Positions 26,800-35,351 of a DNA stretch of 64,000 bases are shown piece by piece. Made by a program: the position numbers and the translations under genes. The notes under the pieces are model-generated. The model was not told where the DNA came from, made no database searches, and was given only the letters and a program-made list of their open reading frames with translations. The number at the start of each line of letters is the position of its first letter. The first letter of the stretch is position 1. This DNA comes from Kitasatospora azatica KCTC 9699 (GTDB lineage Bacteria; Actinomycetota; Actinomycetes; Streptomycetales; Streptomycetaceae): positions 4,526,001 to 4,590,000 of the forward strand of contig NZ_JQMO01000003.1 in the NCBI RefSeq assembly GCF_000744785.1, given 5' to 3'.

Positions 26800-27275
26800 G
26801 CGGTGAAGTTCTGGCATCTGTCGCCGACTGTCACGAGGCCCTGCGGTTGGCACACTGCGCCCGGAAAGACCTCGGCGAGGAGACATGGATCTCGGTCTCG
26901 GTGGCCTGGCGATCGTTCGAGGAGCAACCGAGCGGTGTGCGCGAGGTCGAGGACATCCTCAGGGTGGCGTGTGCGCTGAAGCGCCGGTCCGGGGTCTACC
27001 AGCTCGATGACGTGGCCGTGGAGTTCGCGGTGGCGAGCAGTCCGGAGGTGTCCTGGCACCTCGCGAGGCTGATCAAGCCGGTCGTCACCCGGCCCGAACT
27101 GCTGGAGACGCTGGAAGCATTGATCGCCTCGGACCTGACACAACCCCGGCCACGGCGTCAGCGAGCCGAACCGATCCGGCAGGACAGGCGTCAGCGAGCC
27201 GAACCGATCCGGCAGGACAGGCGTCAGCGAGCCGAACCGATCCGGCAGGACATAGGCAGCGCGGCAGGCGAGTGA
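26800..27275 (+). pseudogene. PucR-type regulator, remnant lacking both ends
   Basis: The frame reads EVLASVADCHEALRLAHCAR, then ISVSVAWRSFEEQPSGVREV and VYQLDDVAVEFAVASSPEVS, the region before the helix-turn-helix of PucR/CdaR-like regulators. The N-terminal half is missing. Where the DNA-binding domain should begin (after LLETLEALIASD) the frame runs into a three-fold 33-bp tandem repeat and a stop. Not expected to bind DNA. Confidence 0.65.
27154..27252 (+). repeat. 33-bp tandem repeat, three perfect copies
   Basis: Three identical 33-base units, 27154-27186, 27187-27219 and 27220-27252. In frame they encode three copies of RRQRAEPIRQD. They lie at the point where the PucR remnant loses similarity to its family. 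Confidence 0.9.
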
Positions 27276-27423
27276 ATGGAGCGCAGCCGAACTGGACATT
27301 GACGCCGACCACATCGTCGTGCGCCGCCAGCGCAAACGGTGGTCCCTCCGGCGAACTCGCCCTGCTGCTGGAGTCGCCGTCTTGGTACTGCGGGCAAGTA
27401 CGGGAGCACTCTCGGTCGTCTGG

Positions 27424-29775
27424 TCACCCCGGCAACGGTTGTTCGGCCCAGATCGTCTTGCCCAAGGCGGTTTGCCGGCTGCCCCATCGCTGGGTGAGCT
27501 GGGCAACCAACAGCAGTCCGCGGCCGCCCTCGTCGTAGATGTGTGCTCGGCGCAGATGCGGTGAGGTCGAGCTGCCGTCGGACACCTCGCAGATCAACGT
27601 ACGGTCGCGGATCAGCCGCAGTTGGATGGGCGTATGACCGTACCGAATCGCGTTGGTGACCAGTTCGCTGACGACCAGCTCAGTAGTGAAGGCGGCGTCC
27701 TCCAACCCCCATACGGCGAGCTGCTCGGTGGCGTTCTGGCGAGCGGCCGCCACCTGCGCGGGGTCCGGCGGCAGCTCCCAGGTGGCCACCTGGTCGGCTC
27801 CCAAGGCCCTGGTGCGGACCAACAGCAGGGCCACGTCATCGGCGGGACGTTGAGGTAGCACGGATCTCAGCACCGTATCGCACACTGTTTCGAGCTGATC
27901 ACTGGACGGAGTCAGTGCGCGGCACAGCTCGGAGATGCCGCGGTCGATGTCGCGGTCGCGGCTCTCGATCAGCCCGTCCGTGTACAGGGCGATCAGTGAG
28001 TCCTCTGGTAGTTCGAGTTCCGTTGCCTCGAAGGGGAGCCCTCCTATCCCCAGCGGAGGACCGGCAGACAGCGCGACGAGTTCCGCCACGTGGTTGGGCA
28101 GCGACACTACCGGAGGCGGATGTCCGGCGCTGGCCATCGCCAGACGGCGGGAGGCTGGGTCGTACACCGCATACAGGCACGTCGCGCCCAACTCGGCGAC
28201 GTCCGCGCCGCCGCTTGTGTCCATGGCCAGATGGATCACCATGTCGTCGAGGTGGGTCATCAGCTCGTCCGGCGGCAGATCGACGTCGGCCAAAGTTCGC
28301 ACGGCCGTACGCAGCCGCCCCATAGTCGCCGAGGAGTGGATGCCGTGCCCGACGACATCGCCGACGACCAGGGCGACCCGACTTCCGGACAGCGGGATCA
28401 CGTCGAACCAGTCGCCGCCGATGCCCGCCACGGAGCCGGCTGGGAGATAGCGGTGGGCGACCTCCACCGCCGCCTGCCCGAGTAGCTGCTGCGGAAGCAG
28501 GCTGTGCTGGAGGGTCAGCGCAGTAGACCGCTCACGGGCGAACCTGCGGGCGTTGTCCACGCACACCGCGGCCCGGCTCGTCAGTTCCTGGGCGAGGGCC
28601 ACATCGTCGGCGGTATACGGGTCGGGGCTCACCCCGCGGGCGAAGACCGCAACGCCCAGCGTGGTACCCCGGGCCTGCAACGGCGCTGTCAGCAACGAGC
28701 GGACAACCAACCCGCGCTTCTTGTGTTTCCGAGCCAGGGCGGCGCGCACCGGGTGCTCCGCAATCCACCGATCGAGACCAGGGTCTCCGGCCCTGTTGAG
28801 CACCGGGTGACCGTACGCCAGTGCCTGGGCGGGCGGCGAGAAGGGAGGGTATGCGTCCGTCTCCCCTATCGGGACGGCGGTCTCCAGAAGCTCCCCTACG
28901 TCTGATCGGTGCGCCACCCGGCGCATCACGACGTCAGTTTGCTCTGCGTTCGGGTTGGGTTCCTCGGCCCCCAGTACCCAGTCCAGCAGGTCTACGCTGG
29001 CGAAATCGGCGAAGCCTGGTACAGCGAGCGTCACCAGTTCCTCCGCGGTCTTCATCACGTCCAGAGTGGTCCCGATCGAGGTCGCGGCCTCGTTCAGCAG
29101 GGCCAGTCGCTGCCTGGCCCGATGCTGTTCGCTGCTGTCGAACGCTGCCATACCGACCGCGACCAGCTTTCCGCCAGCGTCCCGTACTGGCCACATCTCA
29201 ACGTTCCAGGCGTGCTCGCCGCCTCTGGCAAGCGAACCGCCGTAGCCCTCGAAGTGCACGGACATGCCAGTTTCGAGCACCTTTTGCTGGTGCTGTAGCA
29301 GGAGACTGGCACTGGTTTCGGCCAGAGTGTGGTCGGTGAGCGGCCTCCCCACCAGCTCCGTCTCGGCAAGCCCCATCCCCTGGGATGCCTTGGTGTTGAG
29401 CCGCAGAATGCGCTGCTGGGTATCGAAAGCGGACAGTCGAACGGACGCCTGCTGAAACACCTGCTCGGCCACCGTCGGCTTCAGCGTCCCGGGCTCCGAC
29501 ACGGTGACCAGGAATCTCTGCGGTTCGCCCTCCCCCTCCAGCAGAGGGCAGGCCCTCAGGGCCAGCTCCATGGTGCGGCCGTCCCGGTGCCGCAGGGTGA
29601 CCACACCGCTGAGCGCGGTCACCGCCTCATCAGGTATGTCCCCTACGACGAAACCCTTCGCTTTCCGGCCCACGACGTCCTCTGCGCCGTATCCCATCAG
29701 CCGCTGGAGAGCCTCGCTCCATCCCAGCACGATGCCCCGTTTGTCTATGATCGCCACAGGGTCGCTATGCGCCAT
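27424..29775 (-). CDS. PAS-PAS-GAF-SpoIIE phosphatase with C-terminal HATPase kinase domain
   Basis: 783 residues. In order: two PAS domains (about 5-100 and 105-215), a GAF domain (about 225-400), a PP2C/SpoIIE phosphatase (about 415-640; GGDWFDVIPLSGSRVALVVG, GHGIHSSATMG, SAGHPPPV, IALYTDGLIESRDRDID), and an RsbW-like ATPase (about 650-780; VVSELVTNAIRYG as N-box, DEGGRGLLLV as G-box). Such proteins both phosphorylate and dephosphorylate anti-sigma antagonists in actinomycete stress signalling. ATG 29773-29775 chosen; TTG 29811 is possible. A close relative at the right end of the window is split by a transposon. Confidence 0.9.
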   Translation of the reverse strand: MAHSDPVAIIDKRGIVLGWSEALQRLMGYGAEDVVGRKAKGFVVGDIPDEAVTALSGVVTLRHRDGRTMELALRACPLLEGEGEPQRFLVTVSEPGTLKPTVAEQVFQQASVRLSAFDTQQRILRLNTKASQGMGLAETELVGRPLTDHTLAETSASLLLQHQQKVLETGMSVHFEGYGGSLARGGEHAWNVEMWPVRDAGGKLVAVGMAAFDSSEQHRARQRLALLNEAATSIGTTLDVMKTAEELVTLAVPGFADFASVDLLDWVLGAEEPNPNAEQTDVVMRRVAHRSDVGELLETAVPIGETDAYPPFSPPAQALAYGHPVLNRAGDPGLDRWIAEHPVRAALARKHKKRGLVVRSLLTAPLQARGTTLGVAVFARGVSPDPYTADDVALAQELTSRAAVCVDNARRFARERSTALTLQHSLLPQQLLGQAAVEVAHRYLPAGSVAGIGGDWFDVIPLSGSRVALVVGDVVGHGIHSSATMGRLRTAVRTLADVDLPPDELMTHLDDMVIHLAMDTSGGADVAELGATCLYAVYDPASRRLAMASAGHPPPVVSLPNHVAELVALSAGPPLGIGGLPFEATELELPEDSLIALYTDGLIESRDRDIDRGISELCRALTPSSDQLETVCDTVLRSVLPQRPADDVALLLVRTRALGADQVATWELPPDPAQVAAARQNATEQLAVWGLEDAAFTTELVVSELVTNAIRYGHTPIQLRLIRDRTLICEVSDGSSTSPHLRRAHIYDEGGRGLLLVAQLTQRWGSRQTALGKTIWAEQPLPG

Positions 29776-29823
29776 ACCACCAAGAATGACCCCCGCGCCG
29801 TATCCGAACAACCTGTCTGTGTG

Positions 29824-30000
29824 TCAAGCGGCCTGAGCGAGGTGGGTCCGTTGGTCGCCTTTCATGATCCGGTAGACCACGTTGGACAGCCGCCGTTTCA
29901 GGGCTCGTCGGGCCTCTGCCGGCGTCTTCCCTTCCGTGATCTTGCGCAGGTAGTACTCCTGCCCGACCTCCAGGTCGGCGCGCAGCTGCTCTGTCCGCAC
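29824..30000 (-). pseudogene. IS110-family transposase, C-terminal remnant
   Basis: The minus frame reads QLRADLEVGQEYYLRKITEG and then TPAEARRALKRRLSNVVYRI before its stop, the ending of IS110/IS1111 transposases. Nothing upstream in the frame resembles the catalytic domains, so this is a relic. Confidence 0.65.
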
Positions 30001-30370
30001 AAAGGCGAGAGAGCCGGAAGCGCTTGGGGCGGTATGCCCATAGGGCCGGGTGCTGCTGAGTTTGGTGTACGCGGCCTGCAGTGGTGCCATGTGATGGCAC
30101 AAAAGGCCTACCACTCGGGGTTCCGTGAGGCGGAGCCGATCCAGTCGATTGAAGCTGGATCGCCGGCGAGCTGCCGGGTCAACCCAGGCGAGACTGGCGG
30201 ACAGTCGCCCAGGACGCCTGGTGGCCGTCGCCAGCGAGCTGGACTGCCACCACGCATAACGCGCGGCTGGGAAGACCCCAGCTGCGCATATGCGCGGACG
30301 CGGCCTGATCAACTACACGCACAACGGTCCCCGGGAATCGCCGCCTTGGCGGAAGCACCGTTCTCATTGC
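30001..30370. other. Intergenic, nothing recognised
   Basis: Follows the Fic toxin gene end and precedes the IS110 relic on the same strand. No gene, repeat or hairpin could be supported. Confidence 0.4.
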
Positions 30371-30901
30371 TCACGCGGGGCGTACCAGGCCGCCGAGCAT
30401 CCTTTCCAGCAGGTCGTTGTTCGCGTTGAAGCTGGCCACTGACGCGGCGATGTTCTCCTCCTGGTCCATGTCCTGCCAGGAGACGGTATATCCGGCTTCG
30501 CGGGCAAGCTGGGCGAGGAAGGCGCGCTGGGTGCGACCGTTGCCTTCTCGAAAGGGGTGGATGGCGTTCACGTCGCCGTACAGGTCGGCGAGGCCTCGGA
30601 TGAACGCCGGGCGCTCCAAGCCTTGCAAGTGATCGTTGTCGGCGAGCTTGCGGAACACGTCCTCCGCGAAGGAGGCGATGTGGATAGACGGGCAGAACGA
30701 TGTGCCCTTGGAGATCTCAATGGTGCGCAGCTCCCCGGCCCACGGGTACACGTTCCCGAAGATCCGCCGGTGGAATGCTTGCAGGTGTGCGAGGTTGTAG
30801 CTGCCTGGCAGCGGCTCAGCGTCCAGGATGGCGAGTTCTACGGTGGCGATGTCCGCTTCGGCTTCGGAGAGCTCTGCTGCATTGGTACTGACTTCGGCGT
30901 T

Positions 30902-31528
30902 TCAGGGTGATGGTGGTGGCAGGTCCAGGGAGAGGCCGGTCCCGGCGAGGAAGCCGTCGAGGATGTCGGGGCGGTACTGGAGCCGTTTGAGCCGGTTGCG
31001 GACGAGGGCTTCGAGACGGTCGACGGCGACCGAGGAGAGGTTGGCCAGGCTGTGCTTGACGTGCGCCCAGAGCCACTCCACGGGGTTCAGGTCCGGCGCG
31101 TAGGCGGGCAGGATGTATACGGTCAGCCAGTTCCTGGCGGCGACCAACTCGCGCATCACGTGGGAGACATGGGTGTTCAGCCGATCCCAGACCCGCACGA
31201 TCGGCGCCTTCACCAGATGGTGGATGCCGTCGATCAGGCCGATGTAGTCGCGCTCGGAGAGGCTCCGCCGCTCGCCCTTGCGACCGGTGTGCCGCCGGAT
31301 GCGGTGGGACAGCCTGGTCCGGGAGCCTGGCCGCACGGCGATCAGCCCAGCGACCGAGACACGTCCGGAGCGGCTGCCGGAGACCTTCACGACCGGGGTG
31401 ATGCCCCGCCGTCCCCAGGTACGTCCACGGGGCGGCCTGCGCGTGAAGCCGGCCTCGTCTTCGAAGCAGACCCACCCATCGCAGTCCGCCCGGGCTCTTT
31501 TACCTCCGCCCAGGTCACCTCCGTCCAC
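30902..31528 (-). CDS. IS630 transposase, second frame (catalytic DDE part)
   Basis: About 208 codons, read after a -1 frameshift from the first frame. Catalytic residues are the D in VCFEDEAGF, the second D in VRVWDRLNTHVS and the third acid in YAPDLNPVEWLWAHVKHSLA. The fusion gives the usual 330-350-residue IS630 enzyme. Confidence 0.8.
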   Translation of the reverse strand: MDGGDLGGGKRARADCDGWVCFEDEAGFTRRPPRGRTWGRRGITPVVKVSGSRSGRVSVAGLIAVRPGSRTRLSHRIRRHTGRKGERRSLSERDYIGLIDGIHHLVKAPIVRVWDRLNTHVSHVMRELVAARNWLTVYILPAYAPDLNPVEWLWAHVKHSLANLSSVAVDRLEALVRNRLKRLQYRPDILDGFLAGTGLSLDLPPPSP

Positions 31529-31983
31529 GCGGTGACGGCCTGCTCGTCACGTTCCGCAGCCCGCCTAGCGGGCATCTGCGGAGTGAAGCCAAGTCTGTGC
31601 ATCAGCCGTGTAGCGCCCGAGACGCTGTACGAGACGTGGAACTTCCGCCCGATCAGCGTGGCCACCCGCGCTGCCGTCCACACCTGGTCCTCCACCCAGC
31701 CGTGCGCGGCCGGGCCCTGGTCCAGATACCCGGCGAGCTTCTCCAGGCAGCGCGGGGACAGGCGGCACCGCGACCCACCCGGGCCACGTGATGCCAGCGC
31801 CTCGACCCCGCCCTCGCGCCACAACTGGTGCCACTGGTAAGCCGACTTCCCACTCACCCGCAGGCGCCGGGCCACCTCCGCCGGCTTGACCTCCTGCTCG
31901 AACAGCTCGGCCGCCTGCATCCGCACCGTCTCCCGGCGCAGCCGTCCTGAAGCGGTCAGCCCGCCCCCATCCGCGTATCTCAC
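31387..31983 (-). CDS. IS630 transposase, first frame (DNA-binding part)
   Basis: 198 codons. Helix-turn-helix segments AELFEQEVKPAEVARRLRVS and SAYQWHQLWREGGVEALASR are followed by the linker region. The frame overlaps the catalytic frame; the shift probably occurs at about 31500 in the minus-strand run GTAAAAGAG, where a -1 slip on the A run continues into RARADCDGW. GTG or ATG near 31983 is the start. Confidence 0.8.
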   Translation of the reverse strand: MRYADGGGLTASGRLRRETVRMQAAELFEQEVKPAEVARRLRVSGKSAYQWHQLWREGGVEALASRGPGGSRCRLSPRCLEKLAGYLDQGPAAHGWVEDQVWTAARVATLIGRKFHVSYSVSGATRLMHRLGFTPQMPARRAAERDEQAVTAWTEVTWAEVKEPGRTAMGGSASKTRPASRAGRPVDVPGDGGASPRS

Positions 31984-32109
31984 ACCCCATCGGATACAGC
32001 CACCACACCGAGCTCGTCAGGCAAACCGGGACAGTTCACCCTGGCGCGCCGAAGTCAGTAATGCCGAGACTGTTTCGGAGGACGCCGTTGGGCTCGCTGT
32101 AGGGGTCGG

Positions 32110-32823
32110 TCACTCAGCTGCCTTGCGGGTGTAGCGGGCGAGGGTGCGGGCGCGCAGGGCTGCGGCGTCGAGTTCTCCGCGCGCGTAGGCGTCGAGGTCG
32201 GTGGTGGTGTCTGCGCTGACGCGCAGCCCCTCGGCCTCGGTGGAGCCGATGGCGGACGCGACCGCCGCTTGGCGGCGCTGGGCTTGCTCGTTTTGTTCGT
32301 GTCGCTGGTATCCCTCCAGGGATGCGACGTCCACCCGGCGGTGGGTGCCGACCATGCGGAACTCGATCGCACCCTTGTCGAGTAGCTTGATCAGGTGCGG
32401 CCGCGAGACGCCGAGGGCCTTCGCTGCCTGGATGGTGGACACTTCCACGCTCGTAGCGATCACCTCGACCGCGCGGCCGGAGGCGATGAGCGCCATGGTC
32501 TCCATGAAGGCTGTCAGGGCTTCGCGCGGCACCTCCATGGTGACCTTGCCAGCCTCGGCGACAGTGACATGGAACGTCTCGGTGTTGCTGGTGAGGGCGT
32601 CACGCAGGCATGGCACGGCCTCCTCGACGGTGCGCTTACGCTGCTCTTTCCGCGTGCGCTGTGCCGGGCCCCCACGCAGCGCCAGCGGGTCCTCTGTGGG
32701 GCGCTTGCGCAGCTTTTTCCGGGCGCGGGACGTTCGGATCTCGTAGGCGGAGGCGGTCGCACTGTCACCGGTGGCGTGCTTCGCCTGCCTGATCGGTTGC
32801 TGTTCCTGGTGGGTCACGGACAT
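32110..32823 (-). CDS. Antitoxin of the Fic module: excisionase-type HTH fused to VbhA-like inhibitor
   Basis: 237 residues. The middle has an excisionase/MerR-like helix-turn-helix (STIQAAKALGVSRPHLIKLL, then GTHRRVDVASLEGY). The C-terminal part matches VbhA-type Fic inhibitors: the motif (S/T)xxx(E/D)(G/N) is STEAEG, followed by DAYARGELDAAALRARTLAR. In VbhA this helix blocks ATP binding in the Fic partner. The stop overlaps the toxin start. Autoregulation through the HTH is likely. ATG 32821-32823. The intact antitoxin next to a disrupted toxin fits relaxed selection on the pair. Confidence 0.82.
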   Translation of the reverse strand: MSVTHQEQQPIRQAKHATGDSATASAYEIRTSRARKKLRKRPTEDPLALRGGPAQRTRKEQRKRTVEEAVPCLRDALTSNTETFHVTVAEAGKVTMEVPREALTAFMETMALIASGRAVEVIATSVEVSTIQAAKALGVSRPHLIKLLDKGAIEFRMVGTHRRVDVASLEGYQRHEQNEQAQRRQAAVASAIGSTEAEGLRVSADTTTDLDAYARGELDAAALRARTLARYTRKAAE

Positions 32824-32865
32824 AGGTGCGGTTCCCAGCTTCGAGTGGCTGCTTCACCCCTAACC

Positions 32866-32901
32866 ATATGAAACAAGTGAGTCAAGTGCAATATGTGAAA
32901 C
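32866..32901. promoter_or_regulatory. Candidate operator of the antitoxin gene
   Basis: AT-rich stretch 43 bases before the antitoxin start, with direct repeats ATATGAAAC / ATATGTGAAAC and two AAGTG copies nine bases apart. Position suits autorepression by the HTH-VbhA protein. Inference from position only. Confidence 0.4.
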
Positions 32902-33003
32902 TACTTGGAGTGACAGATGTGTCGCCTTGGGTTTCCGGAGGGACTCGTGCGGCAGGGAGCTGGCGCGGGCGAGTGCAAAGTGGCAGTCCTGCTGGCCAGA
33001 CTC

Positions 33004-33091
33004 GGGACAACGGCGCACAGTCGACGACTACTTGGCGTCACGTGAGCATGGGGCGCGCCGTGGCGGTTCAGGTCGCTCAGGGGCTGTGTCC
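33004..33091 (+). repeat. Dispersed repeat, solitary left-segment fragment (copy G)
   Basis: ACGGCGCACAG, then an ACTACT stretch, then GTGGCGGTTCAGGTC and GGGCTGTGTC: the same order and spacing as 43235-43321 in copy E. None of the 15-base arms or the tail is present here. It overlaps the end of the hypothetical gene at 33077. Confidence 0.6.
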
Positions 33092-33691
33092 GGCGTCATG
33101 GTCGGTGAGTGCGGCCATGGCTTGCCAGGCTTCCCACATGGCCTCTTCGTCGTAGTCCGGCACTACTAGGTCAGGCGTCAGATCGTCGCTGACGGGGTCA
33201 GAACACACCCTCAGCTCCCACTCGTTAGTGAAGCGGAGCTGGTCCTGCACGGGGTGGCCTGGTTCGAGCTGTTGCTTCCAGCCTTGATTGCTGACCTTGG
33301 GGCCGTCGGTGGCTTTGATCTGGCTGCGCCAGGCTGGACCGAGCCGGGGGATCGACGGGCGGGCATCGACCTCGTCGATGTCCTTTCCCGACCCCTTGAG
33401 TACTTGCTGCATAACGCTAGCGATGTTGCTCTTGGCCACGTCGTTGTCATACGTGGGGTACAGGCTAGGGTCCACCACGAGCACGATCCGGTATCCCTCG
33501 TAGTCGTGGTCGGTGTTCCAGAGCCGGACCTCTGCCACCATCACGTCAGCGATCATCCGCGCCGTGTCCGTCTGCCCGAGGTGGTGAGCGAGCACGGCGC
33601 TCGTGCCGAGCAGCCGCTCACTCACCAGGGGCGCGTTCACATCGGCGTCCAACGGCAGGGACATGTTGGGTGACGCCAACTCAGCACTCAT
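33077..33691 (-). CDS. Hypothetical protein, not recognised
   Basis: 204 residues from ATG 33691 (ATG 33721 and 33664 are also in frame; none has a good ribosome site). Acidic and soluble; segments VRLWNTDHDYEGYRIVLVVD and DEEAMWEAWQAMAALTDHD are the most regular. No family was recognised. Its end overlaps the repeat fragment at 33004-33091, so the C-terminal residues may be repeat-derived. Confidence 0.6.
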   Translation of the reverse strand: MSAELASPNMSLPLDADVNAPLVSERLLGTSAVLAHHLGQTDTARMIADVMVAEVRLWNTDHDYEGYRIVLVVDPSLYPTYDNDVAKSNIASVMQQVLKGSGKDIDEVDARPSIPRLGPAWRSQIKATDGPKVSNQGWKQQLEPGHPVQDQLRFTNEWELRVCSDPVSDDLTPDLVVPDYDEEAMWEAWQAMAALTDHDAGHSP

Positions 33692-33862
33692 GCATGGAAT
33701 TGTGGCAGGTGATGCCGACAACTTGCCTATCTGGGCGCGTATTCACTCAGCATGTGCCTGAACGTCGGCCACACCCGCAACCTCGGCGACCGCGTCATGC
33801 TCGCTGGAGGCTTGGGACGCCGCCGGCCTCACGCCTGGCAGTCGTTAGCTGAGCGGGGGGCG

Positions 33863-33976
33863 CTACCCGACCGTGATTGCGCTGCCCAGGGCCTCGACGG
33901 CGTTGGTGAGCACGGCGGCTCCGGCGATGTTGATCAGTAGTAGGCCCAGGGCGAAGGCTTTCTGAGCATTCGTCAT
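33863..33976 (-). CDS. Small hydrophobic peptide
   Basis: 37 residues, start ATG 33974-33976. The centre (FALGLLLINIAGAAVLTNAV) is a single membrane span. No ribosome binding site is evident. It lies among gene relics and could itself be a relic of a longer gene. Confidence 0.4.
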   Translation of the reverse strand: MTNAQKAFALGLLLINIAGAAVLTNAVEALGSAITVG

Positions 33977-34011
33977 CGTGCATTCGGTGAGGGGTCCTGA
34001 CGGCCGTTGGC

Positions 34012-34122
34012 GCCGGCCAGGCCCTCGCCGAGCTCGAACAAACCGCCCGCCGCCACGACCCGGCCCGCGCCGACCAGTGGCTGGCCAAGGCCCGCAGTCT
34101 GCTGGATGGTCTTGGCGGTTGA
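34012..34122 (+). pseudogene. C-terminal remnant of an unknown helical protein
   Basis: The plus frame GQALAELEQTARRHDPARAD then QWLAKARSLLDGLGG ends at TGA 34120-34122. It is well-composed helical sequence in actinomycete codon use, without a start or a recognisable domain. Confidence 0.35.
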
Positions 34123-34136
34123 GAGGGCGTTCCATC

Positions 34137-34404
34137 TCATTGTTTTGTTGAAGAATTACTAGGTTGGTGATGGTTCATGTGCCGCGCCAGGGCGGGGGTG
34201 GCGTTAGCCAGCCGGCGGGTCATGAAGTTAATCATCGCGAGTTGCCCAGGCTTCGGACCGGCGGAGACGTGCCGCGTAGTCCTGGGCGAGGCGTCGGTGG
34301 GCGGTAAGCCACGAGACCTGCGCTCGATTGCCCTCAGGGCGCGCGTGGTCTTGGCGCCGACGATTGGTCTGCACGATCCTGCCGTTGCGGATGTGTGCAT
34401 TGTC
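34137..34404 (-). pseudogene. IS5-type transposase, C-terminal remnant
   Basis: Minus-strand reading gives HIRNGRIVQTNRRRQDHA, later WLTAHRRLAQDYAARL and, after a frameshift near 34230, MINFMTRRLANATPALARHM before a stop at 34137. This is the ending of an IS5/IS4-like transposase with at least one broken frame. Confidence 0.5.
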
Positions 34405-34449
34405 GGCGGAGACAGGACTGCGTGCTTGGCGACCGTCTCTGGGTGTGGT

Positions 34450-34587
34450 CGGGGTCCGGCTTGGCGATGGTGATCTTCGGCGTCACCTCCGGCGAGGCCC
34501 TGGCCGACGGGGTCGGCCCGCTGATCGAGGTGCCGGTGCTGATCGCGATGGTGTACGTCTCCCTCGCCTGGCGCAGGAAGTTCCCTA
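34450..34587 (+). pseudogene. ACR3-type arsenite efflux pump, C-terminal fragment
   Basis: FGVTSGEALADGVGPLIEVP followed by VLIAMVYVSLAWRRKF matches the last membrane segments of the ACR3 arsenite permease. Nothing of the first eight spans is present. After RRKF the frame continues into unrelated sequence. Confidence 0.7.
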
Positions 34588-35040
34588 CCCGGGACCGCCT
34601 GAGCGCTACGTATAGCTCGAACGGGAAGATGTCCGCCAACTTTCCAGAACATCAAGAGAGTTATCGACAGGAACGACCTGATGTGCTACCAATTGACCTG
34701 GAACCTCGGGCAGGACCCGGGGCCTTCGGGTCAGGCATCCGAAGGTGCTACCTGGAGCAGCCAGCCCAGGACGCCCGTCCGCAACGGCCGGGCCGTGTCT
34801 TGGAAGCCGCAATGGCTTCGTTCGGGTCCTCCCCGCGATGGGGTGGACGGCCCCTTGTGCGGACCGGGGAGCGCAACGCCCCCCATCTCAGCAAGCGTTA
34901 CCTGATCTCTCGCAGATCTCAACGAACACACCGCGATGGTGTGGCGCAGCCTCGGGCCCTGCGCCTTGACAGGTCACCTGTCGTCGTTGAGGTCCTGCCG
35001 TCGTGTCGGCCTCCTCGCGCGGGTGACTCCGTACACCGTC
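34588..35040. other. No supported gene
   Basis: Sequence between the arsenite pump fragment and the small membrane gene at 35054. Open frames here have no family similarity or ribosome sites. Confidence 0.4.
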
Positions 35041-35053
35041 GAGGAGAAATGTG

Positions 35054-35245
35054 ATGTGGTCCGTTCTCGGGGATATCGCTTCCGCGTCCCCGTGGCTCGT
35101 GCTGTTCCTGCTGTTCATCGTGGTTTCGGCTCTGGTCGCCTCCATGGCCCTGTGCCTGCGCGGTACCCAGGCGGTGGAGCGGCCGGCGATCATCCGGGCG
35201 CTCGCCGAGCTGGTCCGCGCCCTGCGGGGTGGGGCATGCCGCTGA
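35054..35245 (+). CDS. Small single-span membrane protein
   Basis: 63 residues. GAGGAG ends seven bases before ATG 35054. One strong membrane segment (PWLVLFLLFIVVSALVASMA) is followed by a basic amphipathic end (AIIRALAELVRALRGG). A perfect terminator hairpin lies seven bases after the stop, which supports it as a real gene. Function unknown. Confidence 0.65.
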   Translation: MWSVLGDIASASPWLVLFLLFIVVSALVASMALCLRGTQAVERPAIIRALAELVRALRGGACR

Positions 35246-35251
35246 TCAGGC

Positions 35252-35293
35252 CCGGCGCAGGCCGCCCCGCACCGTCGGGGCGGCCTGCGCCGG
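35252..35293 (+). terminator. Strong hairpin terminator of the small membrane gene
   Basis: Arms CCGGCGCAGGCCGCCCCG and CGGGGCGGCCTGCGCCGG are perfectly complementary (18 bp) around a six-base loop. There is no U tail, as usual in streptomycetes. Confidence 0.8.
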
Positions 35294-35351
35294 CCAGTCG
35301 ATCCGGCGAACTGACCGGCCGCCGCGGCAACATCGGGCCTGACTCGTGCGC

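Larger units (their letters stand above)
30888..32058 (-). mobile_element. IS630-family insertion sequence, complete
   Basis: 1171 bp with perfect 12-bp ends CTGACTTCGGCG / CGCCGAAGTCAG, flanked by TA on both sides (30886-30887, 32059-32060), the target always used by IS630/Tc1 elements. Carries two overlapping frames for the transposase on the minus strand. Inserted in the Fic gene. Confidence 0.93.
30371..32113 (-). pseudogene. fic: Fic/Doc-type toxin gene split by an IS630 element
   Basis: The 5' part (32113-32059) encodes VTDPYSEPNGVLRNSLG; the 3' part (30887-30371) encodes TNAAELSEAEADIATVELAI and onward through the catalytic motif HPFREGNGRTQRAF, matching HPFx(D/E)GNGRxxR of AMP-transferring Fic proteins. 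Removing the IS630 element with one TA copy restores a perfect 189-residue frame (...SLGI-TNAAE...). The start GTG 32111-32113 overlaps the antitoxin stop by four bases (GTGA). The 3' part could still start at GTG 30751 and encode residues from YPWAGE onward including the motif, but without its N-terminal helices. Confidence 0.9.
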
